Positions 27,337 to 35,450 of a stretch of 64,000 bases of DNA are shown one piece after another. The first letter of the stretch is position 1. Every line of letters begins with the position of its first letter. A model generated the notes under the pieces. The model was not told the origin of the DNA. It did no database searches and saw only the letters and a program-made list of their open reading frames with translations. The translations under genes and the position numbers were made by a program. The stretch is from Myxococcales bacterium (GTDB taxonomy: Bacteria > Myxococcota_A > Polyangia > Polyangiales > JAFGIB01), in assembly GCA_029880325.1 (NCBI GenBank), contig JAOUOP010000031.1, positions 1-64,000 of the forward strand, in the 5' to 3' direction.

Positions 27337-28722
27337 ATGGAGCTGCAGAAGACCATTTCCCCCATCGATGGCCGGGTTGTCGTCGAGCGCGAGTTGGCCA
27401 GGGACGCCCAGATCGAGGCCGCCCTGGAGGCCGGTGTCGCCGCCCAGCGAGCCTGGGCCCGGACCACCCTGGACGAGCGCGTCGGGTTGTGCGGGCGCCT
27501 GGTGGAGTATTTCGAAGCCCACGCCCAGGAAATCGCCGAGGAGATCACGCTGCAGATGGGCCGCCCCATCGCCCACAGCCCCGGCGAGATCCGCGGCCTG
27601 GCCCAGCGCGCCCGCCACATGATCGCGATCGCCGAAAGCGCCCTGGCCGACCTGGAGCAGGAGCCGCTTGCGGGTTTTCGGCGTTTCATCCGGCCGGTGC
27701 CGCTGGGGCTGGTCTTCACGGTGGCGCCCTGGAACTACCCGCTTTTGACCTCGGTGAACTCGATCGTGCCGGCCTTGATGGCGGGCAACGCGGTCCTGCT
27801 CAAGCACTCGGCTCAGACGCCGCTATGCGCCGAGCGCTACAGCGCCGCCGCCGAGGCCGCCGGTTTCCCCCCGGGGCTCCTGTCGCACCTGCACTGCAGC
27901 CACGGCGACGTGGCGCGCATCATCGGAGACCGGCGCGTGGACTTCGTGGCCTTCACCGGCTCGGTCGAAGGCGGCCATGCGGTGGTGGAGGCAGCCGCAG
28001 CGCGCTTCATCGGCACCGGCCTCGAACTCGGTGGCAAGGATCCGGCCTACGTGCGCCCCGACGCCGACCTCGACGACGCCATCGAAAACCTCGTCGACGG
28101 CGCGTTTTTCAACGCTGGCCAGAGCTGCTGTGGCATCGAGCGCATCTACGTGCATCGCGATGTCTACGATCGCTTCGTGGAGGGCTTCGAGGACTTGACT
28201 TCACGTTATGTTCTCGGCGACCCACGCGAGGCCGAGACCACGCTGGGGCCCATGGTGCGCACTGCCGCGGCCGACTTCGTGCGCGGGCAGCTGCGCGAGG
28301 CGCTCGATGCCGGTGCCCGGACGCTCATCGACGAGCGCCGTTTCGCGCGCGCTCAGGAGGGCACGGCGTACCTTGCGCCCCAGGTGCTGGTGGACGTCGA
28401 CCACAGCATGTCCGTGATGCGCGAAGAGAGCTTCGGCCCGGTGGTTGGGTTGATGGCGGTCGACGACGACGAAGAGGCGTTATCGCTGATGAACGACAGC
28501 GACTACGGCCTGACCGCCTCGGTGTGGACGCGGGACGAGGCGCGCGCCATCGAGCTGGGGGACCGCCTCGAGACCGGCACCTGCTTCATGAACCGTTGCG
28601 ACGTGCTCGACCCGGCGCTCAGCTGGGTGGGCGTGAAGGACTCGGGCCGCGGCTGCACGCTGTCGAGCTTGGGCTATCAGTGGCTGACGAGGCCCAAGTC
28701 GTTTCATCTGCGGCGGCGCTAG
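27337..28722 (+). CDS. NAD(P)-dependent aldehyde dehydrogenase
   Basis: 461 residues. The family landmarks are in order: FTVAPWNYP (cofactor), FTGSVEGG, the general base Glu in GLELGGKDPAYV, the catalytic Cys in FNAGQSCCGIERI, and EESFGPVVG. The closest types are succinate-semialdehyde or other broad aldehyde dehydrogenases; the substrate is uncertain. Its TAG stop codon is part of the CTAG end of repeat A, and the convergent alcohol dehydrogenase ends in the other CTAG, so an alcohol-aldehyde pair may function together. Confidence 0.88.
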   Translation: MELQKTISPIDGRVVVERELARDAQIEAALEAGVAAQRAWARTTLDERVGLCGRLVEYFEAHAQEIAEEITLQMGRPIAHSPGEIRGLAQRARHMIAIAESALADLEQEPLAGFRRFIRPVPLGLVFTVAPWNYPLLTSVNSIVPALMAGNAVLLKHSAQTPLCAERYSAAAEAAGFPPGLLSHLHCSHGDVARIIGDRRVDFVAFTGSVEGGHAVVEAAAARFIGTGLELGGKDPAYVRPDADLDDAIENLVDGAFFNAGQSCCGIERIYVHRDVYDRFVEGFEDLTSRYVLGDPREAETTLGPMVRTAAADFVRGQLREALDAGARTLIDERRFARAQEGTAYLAPQVLVDVDHSMSVMREESFGPVVGLMAVDDDEEALSLMNDSDYGLTASVWTRDEARAIELGDRLETGTCFMNRCDVLDPALSWVGVKDSGRGCTLSSLGYQWLTRPKSFHLRRR

Positions 28723-28887
28723 ACCCTAAACAAGCGCATGTGGAGGATGAGCTGCGCAAAGATGTTGTGAATCAGGGGGTTGCGAAAAGCGCAGGCGCAC
28801 CAGGAGGAGCGTTGAGCATTTTCGCGAGCGCCTGAACGCAAGAGATTTGTGGAGATCGCCTGCAACACTCGCTTGCTTAGGCGCTAG
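28719..28887. repeat. Family A CTAG-ended repeat, copy 1
   Basis: This 169-bp element starts and ends in CTAG and has imperfect terminal inverted repeats (CTAGACCCTAAACAAGCG against CTAGCGCCTAAGCAAGCG), plus an inner inverted pair (CAGGCGC/GCGCCTG). A second copy of equal length lies inverted at 56.5 kb. Both terminal CTAGs supply the TAG stop codons of the two convergent dehydrogenase genes. It has the form of a MITE, and could also act as a two-way terminator. Confidence 0.8.
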
Positions 28888-29840
28888 ACCGAAACCTCCA
28901 GCAGTACCTTCAGCACCCCCGGCTCAGCCGCGCGCGCCAGGGCCTCGGGGGCTTGGGCGAGGGGGAAGACCGCGTCGATCATGGGGTCGGGGTTGATGGC
29001 GTTGGAGCTGAGGGCTGCGATGGCCGGCTCGAAGGGGCCACAGCGCGAGCCGACGATGGATAGCTCGTCGATTACGATGGGGGCGGCATCGAGTTCGAGC
29101 TTGGCGTGGTAGGTGCTTTTGAGCACCAGTGTGCCGCGCGGTCGGGTCAGCCCCAGGGCGCGCTGCAAGCCGCTAGGGCTGCCGGTGGCCTCGATCACGC
29201 AATCGAAGCTCTTGGGCGATAGCGTCTCCGGCTCGGCGACCCGGGCGCCGAAGCGTTCCGCCAGCTCGAGCTTCTTCGGGTGGCGGCCAATCACATGCGG
29301 CTTGCAACCTGTGGTCAAAATCACCTGGGCGATCAGAAGGCCCAGCTTGCCATCGCCGAGCACGGCCACGCGATGCTCGGGGCCGATGGCCACCTGCTCC
29401 AGGATCTCGTAGGCGGCGGCGGTGGGTTCGACGAAGCTGGCGCGGGCGTCGGATAGCTCCGGCGGCAGTCGATGCAGGCTGTCGAGCTTCAACGTGAGGT
29501 ACTCGGCGAAGCAGCCCGGCTTTTCCACGATGCCCAGCACGCTGCGCTCGGGGCAGTGGCGCCCGAGACCACGGGCGCAAAGATCGCAGTGCCCGCAGGC
29601 TTGGTTGATCTCGCCGGCCACGCGCTGGCCGAGCCAGCTCGGATCGTCGGAGGCTTCGACCACGCCGCAGAACTCGTGGCCGAGCACGCCGGAAAAGCCC
29701 ATGTAGCCACCGACGATTTCCAGGTCCGTATTGCACACGCCGGCCATGCGCACACGCACCAATGCCTCGCCCGGACCGGGGGCAGGGCGGGGTAGCTCGC
29801 GCAGGGCGGGCGCGCCGCCGTCAAAAACCAGGGCTTGCAT
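28884..29840 (-). CDS. Zinc-type medium-chain alcohol dehydrogenase
   Basis: 318 residues. The N-terminal GroES-like domain has the catalytic zinc region AGVCNTDLEI and GHEFCGVVE, and the structural zinc cluster in ACGHCDLCARGLGRHC. The cofactor domain shows VAVLGDGKLGLLIAQ (a variant of GxGxxG). It oxidises an alcohol or polyol with NAD(P). The start codon is the first ATG before the conserved part. The magnetosome operon ends about 100 bases upstream on the same strand. Confidence 0.87.
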   Translation of the reverse strand: MQALVFDGGAPALRELPRPAPGPGEALVRVRMAGVCNTDLEIVGGYMGFSGVLGHEFCGVVEASDDPSWLGQRVAGEINQACGHCDLCARGLGRHCPERSVLGIVEKPGCFAEYLTLKLDSLHRLPPELSDARASFVEPTAAAYEILEQVAIGPEHRVAVLGDGKLGLLIAQVILTTGCKPHVIGRHPKKLELAERFGARVAEPETLSPKSFDCVIEATGSPSGLQRALGLTRPRGTLVLKSTYHAKLELDAAPIVIDELSIVGSRCGPFEPAIAALSSNAINPDPMIDAVFPLAQAPEALARAAEPGVLKVLLEVSV

Positions 29841-29944
29841 GGTGCACACTCTACACCGATTTGCCGCTAGGCCAGGGCACACTGCTGGGTGCTCACCGGA
29901 GCGCCGACCAATGGGAACATAATGCGGCGCTCAAGCGCCCCCCC

Positions 29945-30895
29945 TCAATGCAGCTCCGCGAAGAAGTGCCCGACCACCAGCAGGCCGATGAGCGTGAAGA
30001 AGAGCACGCGCTGGGAGTGCAGAAGCCGCACGTCCTTCTGGACTTCCTTGTGCGTCAGGCGGTAGCGCAGGGCGTATCCCGCAATTGTAAGCCAGATTAC
30101 AATCAATAGCGCGATGTGCAGCAGGTTATTGCCGCGGTCGGAGTAGTACCAGTGGGCGATGGCGGCGAAGGTGAAGGCGACCGAGGACCATTCGTGGATC
30201 ACGAACCAGCGCTTGAGCTTGAATTTGCCCTTGAAGGTGGCCGGGTAGGAGCGCATCAGAATGCGCATGCCCACATAGGTGCACGATAGGAGAAAGAGCA
30301 CCAAACTGAGATAGCCCCAGAGGTTTCTATAAAAGGCGCGTTCGCGGTGCTTGCGTTCGCCGCCGCGCGCCAGTTGCTCGGCGCTGAGGTCCATGGTGGC
30401 CAGCGGCTGGTAGGCGCGTCGCATGGCCTTTTGCATGAACTGGTCGCTCGGGCGGATGTCCATGACGATGTGGCAGTTGGAGCAGACGCCCACGTAGCTG
30501 TGGGGCAGGATGTCGGAACGCAAGATCGCGGGCATGCGCATTTGCTGGCCCACGCTGGGCACGTCCACGCGCTGGCCGGCGAGCAGCAGGCGCTGGTCGG
30601 TGGGGGCCAGGGAAAATAGCTGCATATTGTTGCGGTTCATGGCCACGGGGCCCACGTCGACGATGCGGTGGCAGTTGAGGCAGGGGCCGGCGTAGCGGTG
30701 GGGCAAGAGGCTGTTGCGCGTGATCACGACCGAGGTCTTGGGCTTTGGCGTGGGCGTGCGCGTGACGATCAAGTGCCCGATGACGGCGAGCACGGGCAGG
30801 CCGAAGAGCAGGAGCACCAAAAGGCCCTGGCCGCTGAGGTAGTTCTTGAAGCCCGCGAAGCGGTCGGGGCGGCTGGCAGCGGTGGCTTCAGCCAT
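29945..30895 (-). CDS. Double-magnetochrome protein with b-type-haem-like membrane domain
   Basis: 316 residues. After a first helix (about 24-45) come two magnetochrome motifs, LPHRYAGPCLNCHR (C72, C75, H76) and LPHSYVGVCSNCH (C138, C141, H142), on the periplasmic/lumen side. Four helices follow (about 192-213, 234-252, 258-278, 294-312). His residues in two of them are spaced 14 and 17 apart (H234/H248 and H293/H310), the pattern of bis-haem b proteins. I infer an electron route from the membrane pool to c-type haems, as would be needed to set Fe(II)/Fe(III) balance in the magnetosome. MamT is a small double-magnetochrome protein without such a domain, so this is not MamT. It is the last gene of the operon. 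Confidence 0.75.
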   Translation of the reverse strand: MAEATAASRPDRFAGFKNYLSGQGLLVLLLFGLPVLAVIGHLIVTRTPTPKPKTSVVITRNSLLPHRYAGPCLNCHRIVDVGPVAMNRNNMQLFSLAPTDQRLLLAGQRVDVPSVGQQMRMPAILRSDILPHSYVGVCSNCHIVMDIRPSDQFMQKAMRRAYQPLATMDLSAEQLARGGERKHRERAFYRNLWGYLSLVLFLLSCTYVGMRILMRSYPATFKGKFKLKRWFVIHEWSSVAFTFAAIAHWYYSDRGNNLLHIALLIVIWLTIAGYALRYRLTHKEVQKDVRLLHSQRVLFFTLIGLLVVGHFFAELH

Positions 30896-31460
30896 GGTGA
30901 CTCCGAATGGGGACCACGGGCGCGGGGGCGGCTGTCGTCTGTGGCATTTGGTCGGCGCAGCTAGGCGCTTCGGTCGGCGCTACGTGCATGGGCGCGTCGG
31001 CTTCGGCTTCGAGCGCGATCTGATCGATCGGTATCTCACCCTCCACGACCAGCCCCAGCAGTGTCGCCATCTGGCCGGCGAAGATCTGCACCTGCTGCTC
31101 CGGTGCTTCGAGACCCGCGCGGCGCGCCTCCTTGAGCAGTAGCTTTTCGATGCGCACGCGGGGGCTGTCCTCGTCGAGCCAGCCCAGGCGCCGGCCCAGG
31201 GGGCGCGGGTCCAGGGCGCGCCCAACGCGCGCGAAGCCGCTGGCCAAAACCGCATGGGTCTTTTGCGAGCCACGGTCGGCCGCGGTCAGGCCGCCGCGCA
31301 ACCAACGGTCGCTCTCGCTGGAGACACCAGAGGCCAGCTCGCGCGAGAGTACGCCCAGCTGCGAGATGCTGCGCAGGGCGCCGCCGCCCAAACGTGAAAG
31401 CGTGCCGCCTTCTTCGGCAGAAGCTTCGACAGCTTCGGGGCCCGACGATGGGTCAATCAT
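30888..31460 (-). CDS. Unknown protein in the magnetosome operon
   Basis: 190 residues, no signal peptide or membrane helix. The centre is helical and charged (LGWLDEDSPRVRIEKLLLKE, then an ARRAGLEAPEQQVQIFAGQM segment), and the last 40 residues are Pro/Ala/Thr-rich. It overlaps both neighbours by eight bases, so it is certainly part of the operon and probably translated with them. I do not recognise the family; I suggest a cytosolic partner of the adjacent peptidase or haem protein only from its position. Confidence 0.7.
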   Translation of the reverse strand: MIDPSSGPEAVEASAEEGGTLSRLGGGALRSISQLGVLSRELASGVSSESDRWLRGGLTAADRGSQKTHAVLASGFARVGRALDPRPLGRRLGWLDEDSPRVRIEKLLLKEARRAGLEAPEQQVQIFAGQMATLLGLVVEGEIPIDQIALEAEADAPMHVAPTEAPSCADQMPQTTAAPAPVVPIRSHHG

Positions 31461-32721
31461 CGCTTGCCTCTTGACGTGGGGTCTCGGCGTCTTCGCCTTG
31501 GGCCTCGGAGGCGATTGGGGCTTCCGTGGCTGGCTCCGGCAGCGCCTCTGCCTCGCTGGCCGCCGGCAGCGCCTCTGCCCGGTTGGTCGTCGGCAGGGCG
31601 GCGATGGCCTTCTTCGCTCCGGCCGAAAGCAGGGTCAGCGCTTGTCGGCGGCGGTAGTCGCCGGCCAGGATGTCGAGGTAGTTGCCGTGCTCGACCCAGT
31701 GGATGAGGTGCATCACCCGCCAGGCCAGGTGAGGATGGGTGCGATCCATGGAGAGATAACCTCCGAGCAGGGCATCGACCGAGCTCTGGCTCTGCAGCGC
31801 GGCCAGCTCGCGGCACTGGCGAATGAAGGGGGCGAGCTTGAGCTCGCCGCGTCCGCCCTTGTGCCTTCGTTTGCCGCCGGCGAAGGTGATCATGGTGCCC
31901 AGGCATGCGGCCAGGTCGCGCGAGGCCAAAAGCGCCGCGCGGTCGGCGGTGAGCTCGGCGCAGCGCACCCACACGAGCAGCGCCCGATGGATCGGCAGGC
32001 TCAGGACCCGCACCATCACCGAGGCGCTGGCCGCCCCCTGCAACAGAGCCTGGGCCACTGTTTGGTAGAGCGGATGGCCGGCATGCAGATGACCCAGCTC
32101 ATGACCGAGCACGGCCAGAAGCTCGTCGTCGTCCATGGAATCGATGAGCGCCGAACGCACCACGATGACCGGCTCGGAAACGCCCGAGGTCAGCGCGTTC
32201 ATGTGCGGCGACTCGCCCACGAAGAGCGTGGGCTGAAGATCGATGTCGAGGCGGGCGCGGGCGCGGTTGACCAGCTGCAGCAGCTCCGGAAACTGGTCTT
32301 CGTCGCAGCGCACGGCGTCGGACATGTAAAAGAGGCGGGCACTGCGGTCGCTGATGCGCTCGAGCAGGTAGCGAATGATGGCCGAGGCGCCGGGGATCGA
32401 CTTCAGGGCCGAGAGCGAGCGGCGGTCGAGGCTGTGCTCATAGGCTTCGGAGGCGATGCGCGTCAGTGGCTCGTCGCGGTCCAAAAAGAGCGCGCCGTCG
32501 CAGCTGCCGCAGCGGTGGCGCTCGGGGCTGAGGGCGGCTTCGGGAACCTGCACGCGGTTGCGCTGACCACAGTGTCGGCAGCGCACCTTGCGCCGGGGCA
32601 CACGCCGGCCCTCGGGCCAGATCGCTTTGCGCAACTGCGTGAGCGACAGCCCGTGGGGCTCGGAGGCGCCGCTGTCACCGGCCTCTGCGGTGTCGGCCTG
32701 GCTCGGGGGGGGCGTAGTCAT
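31453..32721 (-). CDS. M48-family zinc metallopeptidase with N-terminal zinc ribbon
   Basis: 422 residues. A zinc ribbon (C48, C51, C71, C74) is followed by an M48 catalytic domain with VLGHELGHLHAG (H207, E208, H211) and a downstream ELTADRAAL helix that likely gives the third metal ligand. The C-terminal ~70 residues are Ala/Glu-rich. No N-terminal membrane helices like those of HtpX are seen; weak hydrophobic stretches near 220-240 may contact the membrane. Peptidases process magnetosome proteins in known clusters, but through MamE/MamO; an M48 enzyme would be an unusual addition. It overlaps the EcsC gene by four bases. Confidence 0.8.
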   Translation of the reverse strand: MTTPPPSQADTAEAGDSGASEPHGLSLTQLRKAIWPEGRRVPRRKVRCRHCGQRNRVQVPEAALSPERHRCGSCDGALFLDRDEPLTRIASEAYEHSLDRRSLSALKSIPGASAIIRYLLERISDRSARLFYMSDAVRCDEDQFPELLQLVNRARARLDIDLQPTLFVGESPHMNALTSGVSEPVIVVRSALIDSMDDDELLAVLGHELGHLHAGHPLYQTVAQALLQGAASASVMVRVLSLPIHRALLVWVRCAELTADRAALLASRDLAACLGTMITFAGGKRRHKGGRGELKLAPFIRQCRELAALQSQSSVDALLGGYLSMDRTHPHLAWRVMHLIHWVEHGNYLDILAGDYRRRQALTLLSAGAKKAIAALPTTNRAEALPAASEAEALPEPATEAPIASEAQGEDAETPRQEASDD

Positions 32722-33428
32722 TGGCTGAGCTTGGCCTCGACGGTGTCTTCCTCGTTTTCCATGGAGGTGGCGCGGCGGCGCGACAGGGCGTCGACGCAGC
32801 GCCAGCCGACGGCGTTGGTCAGGAGCTTGTTGGCAGAAGCCCCAACGGCGATGCCGACGAAGGGGATGGCTTTGAAGGCGTTGCGCGAGGCGGTCAGCAG
32901 CGCGTAGCGGCCCATGGCGGTGGCCACGAACTTGGTCAGCTGCCGCGGCGTGTACATGCGCATGGCCTCGAGTTGAACCGCGGCCAGGTCGACGAAGTAA
33001 TTGCGACCGCTATCGGCCTCGTAGGTGCTGACGGTGGCCAACACATAGGCCAACCAGCGCTCGCGATCGTCGCGGATGTCGTGGCCGTAGAGGTAGGTCA
33101 GCGATAGCGCCATCTCCACTTCATGCTTGAGCATCAGCGTCATGTCCGCCAGTGAACCGCCCACCAGCGCCACCGCCGTCCCGGGTCCCGGGAACAGTCC
33201 CGGCAGCGCCGTCACCGCTCCCGACAGGGCCGACTTGTTTGAGAACCCGGAGATAATACGGCTGGCCAGCGGGATCAGGTGGCTTTCGTCGAGCTCGTCG
33301 GCGGAGCTGAAGCGCTCGGCGCGTAGGGCTTCGACCTGCGCGATGAGGTTATCGCAGTCGTCGACCAGGCGCTCGACCGCCGTCAACAGCCGCTGGCCCT
33401 GGCGCTCGCTTTGTTCGGAATCGGTCAT
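32718..33428 (-). CDS. EcsC-family protein
   Basis: 236 residues. The Gly/Ala-rich hydrophobic segment around ALPGLFPGPGTAVALVGGSL (about 75-95), followed by a helix MTLMLKHEVEMALSLTYLYG and a C-terminal AIPFVGIAVGASANKLLTN, is typical of EcsC-family proteins (PF12787), whose biochemical role is unclear but which associate with membranes and ABC transporters in Bacillus. It is translationally coupled to the M48 gene (ATGA). Confidence 0.75.
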   Translation of the reverse strand: MTDSEQSERQGQRLLTAVERLVDDCDNLIAQVEALRAERFSSADELDESHLIPLASRIISGFSNKSALSGAVTALPGLFPGPGTAVALVGGSLADMTLMLKHEVEMALSLTYLYGHDIRDDRERWLAYVLATVSTYEADSGRNYFVDLAAVQLEAMRMYTPRQLTKFVATAMGRYALLTASRNAFKAIPFVGIAVGASANKLLTNAVGWRCVDALSRRRATSMENEEDTVEAKLSQ

Positions 33429-33466
33429 CGGCCCAGCATATCACTCGCGGTCAGCAAAGACGTCCC

Positions 33467-33718
33467 TCAGGCGGGAATCAGGGCGGTGTGGCAGTAGCGG
33501 CAGGTGCCGGCGTCGGCCCGTATCACCTCGCGGCAGGAGGGACAGCGGGCGAACATGCCCTCGCGCTCGATGGGCGGCAGGAAGGCCACGATCAGGGCGA
33601 AAGGGCCGATGAAGGTGCCGGCCACGAACCAGCCCAGGCTATTTCTGCCCTTGCCGAAGGCGATGATCGAAGCGACCACGCCGAAGGCGAGTGTGACGAA
33701 CCAAAACGCATGCATCAT
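33467..33718 (-). CDS. Small two-helix membrane protein with C-terminal zinc ribbon
   Basis: 83 residues. Two helices (FWFVTLAFGVVASIIAF and LGWFVAGTFIGPFALIVAFL) are joined by a short basic loop (GKGRNS) and followed by a zinc-ribbon-like tail with CPSC (C60, C63) and CRYC (C74, C77). Its ATG overlaps the preceding stop (ATGA), which decides the start over a longer frame. Small two-helix proteins (MamI, MamL) shape the magnetosome membrane; this one may be another, with an added metal site. No family name is known to me. Confidence 0.72.
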   Translation of the reverse strand: MMHAFWFVTLAFGVVASIIAFGKGRNSLGWFVAGTFIGPFALIVAFLPPIEREGMFARCPSCREVIRADAGTCRYCHTALIPA

Positions 33719-34458
33719 CTTTCTCCGCTCGTTGGGTGTTGGGGTTGACGACTGTCTGGCTTTGCAGCTGTAAACTCGGGGTCGATTGAGGCGGGGGGCA
33801 TGGCGGGGGGCATGGCGGGGGGCATGGCGGGACTCGTGGGCATGGAGGACCTCGGGGGCATGGCAGGGTCGCCGCAGCCGTATTGCGCGTTGCGCTCGAG
33901 CTCGGGCGGCGTGTGCTCGCGGATCAGGCCGAGCAGCTCCCAAAAACGTTCATCGCCTTCGAGCGAGCGGTAGCCGCTGCCCGAGTGTTGTGAGACCACG
34001 CGGCCGAGCGCGCGCCACATGGGCAGTACGCCGGCACGCTCGGCGGTGAGCACCGAGCCCTCGGGCATGGCGATGGTCGCAGGGGTCCCGTCGCAGTCCT
34101 GGCTGGGCGCCTCCTCACCTTCCGCGCGGTCGGCCGCGATGGCGCTGAGAACTTCGAGCTTTTCCTCGGGCCGCGGCGCTGGCATGGCCTTGGCGCGGGG
34201 TCGCAGCCCGGCGCGGTCGCTGAGCGTCCGCGCCACGCCCGCGGTGGTCTGAAGGGCGGCCGCAGCCGATTCCCCGATCAGGGCGCCGGCGGCCCGGGTC
34301 TGCTTGCCCACGTCGGACAGGGCCTGGCCACAGGAGACGAACCAGCGGTCGCCGTAATCGGCCACCTCGCGGGCGTGGCGCATCAGGTTGCGCGAACCCC
34401 GCCGCCTGGGGTCGTCGCCCCGCGTCGTGCTTTTCTTCTGTGGTCCTTCCAGTGACAT
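33715..34458 (-). CDS. Unknown Met/Pro-tailed protein in the magnetosome operon
   Basis: 247 residues, no signal or membrane helix. A basic N-terminus (about 25 residues) leads into a helical middle; a conserved-looking block (DERFWELLGLIREHTPPELE) lies near residues 180-200, then a MPPAMPPAMPPAMPPAS repeat tail. It starts eight bases after the TauE-like gene and ends in a four-base overlap with the zinc-ribbon gene. The frame is open upstream through the TauE gene but that part is antiphase noise. The family is not recognised. Confidence 0.68.
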   Translation of the reverse strand: MSLEGPQKKSTTRGDDPRRRGSRNLMRHAREVADYGDRWFVSCGQALSDVGKQTRAAGALIGESAAAALQTTAGVARTLSDRAGLRPRAKAMPAPRPEEKLEVLSAIAADRAEGEEAPSQDCDGTPATIAMPEGSVLTAERAGVLPMWRALGRVVSQHSGSGYRSLEGDERFWELLGLIREHTPPELERNAQYGCGDPAMPPRSSMPTSPAMPPAMPPAMPPASIDPEFTAAKPDSRQPQHPTSGER

Positions 34459-34466
34459 GGCTCTTC

Positions 34467-35450
34467 TTATTTGATCAGGATCACCAAACCTGCAGTGAAC
34501 GTGATCCACACGAACATCAACTTCAACCAGAAGACAGGTAGGATGCCGGTCAGGCGCGCGCCGATCTGGGCCCCGAAGATGGCGCCGCCGCCGATGAAGC
34601 TCGAGGCCAGAACCACGTCCTGCAGGTGAAAGCTGCCGCGGAGGTGACCGGCGGTGACGGCGGCGACCGAGCCGACAGCTGTGCAGAAGGCCGAGACCGC
34701 GACCGAGATCGCCACCGCCTGGCGCGAGCTGACCATGGCCAGCGCCTGCAGAAGCGGTACCGCGAGCACGCCGCCGCTGATGCCGAGTAGGCCGCAGACA
34801 AAGCCATGAAAACCGCCGACGACGGCGAAGGGCAACATGTTGCGACCGTGCAGGTCGCGCTCGCTGGGGGGTTGGAAGGCGCGCTCGTGGGGGTCGGAGA
34901 AGGCCTGGCCCAGGGTGTTGAAGCCCAGGAAAAGCGCGAAGAAGGCGAAGAAGTGGGTGAGCGTGACGCGCGGGATGGCGTGACCGAGAAACATGCCCGC
35001 CAGTACGCCAATAGAAGCCGGCAGCAACATGGCGCGCACGATGGACCACAGCACGAAGTTCTGGCGCCAGTGCACCAGGGAGGCCGACGCCGTGGCCAGA
35101 AACATGGTGGTCAGCGACACCGCGCGCGCCAGCAGGATGTCGAGTTGAAATACCACCAACATGCCCGCCACCTTCAAGACGCCGCCGCCCATGCCGAGCA
35201 TCCCCGCGAGCACACCCGCCAAGACCCCTACGCCGAGAAGACTTGGGGCATGGCTCATATCGAAGCGCCTGCCACTGGCCTGGGCGCGAATCAGCAGCTC
35301 CATGGTGGCTGCGCGATTTTCCACCCAGCGCAGCTGCTCGAAGATCGCCACCAGGATCACGCACAGCAAAAGCCCCAGCACCGAGAAGATGAAGGTGCGG
35401 CGCCGGAGCTCGAGCTTCGGATCGCGGGCTATGGCAGGATTTGGTGGCAT
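34467..35450 (-). CDS. TauE/SafE-family membrane transporter (MamO C-terminal-like)
   Basis: 327 residues with about eight to nine membrane helices. The N-terminal helix RRTFIFSVLGLLLCVILVAI is followed by the TauE repeats, each with a Gly-rich motif (GVLAGVLAGMLGMGGGVLKV; HGFVCGLLGISGGVLAVPLL). In known magnetosome clusters the MamO protein is an inactive protease fused to a TauE domain; here the TauE part is a separate gene. It overlaps mamP by 22 bases. Export or import of an anion or small solute is the family role; in the magnetosome a transport or structural role is inferred. Confidence 0.82.
   Translation of the reverse strand: MPPNPAIARDPKLELRRRTFIFSVLGLLLCVILVAIFEQLRWVENRAATMELLIRAQASGRRFDMSHAPSLLGVGVLAGVLAGMLGMGGGVLKVAGMLVVFQLDILLARAVSLTTMFLATASASLVHWRQNFVLWSIVRAMLLPASIGVLAGMFLGHAIPRVTLTHFFAFFALFLGFNTLGQAFSDPHERAFQPPSERDLHGRNMLPFAVVGGFHGFVCGLLGISGGVLAVPLLQALAMVSSRQAVAISVAVSAFCTAVGSVAAVTAGHLRGSFHLQDVVLASSFIGGGAIFGAQIGARLTGILPVFWLKLMFVWITFTAGLVILIK

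Noticed and set aside
29926..29939. Short GGCGCT-CA-AGCGCC palindrome just after the operon as a terminator
   Set aside because: Only a 6-bp stem with a 2-base loop and no T-run on the transcribed side.
29945..30895. Naming the last operon gene MamT
   Set aside because: MamT is a small protein with a single helix; this one has an added four-helix haem-like domain.
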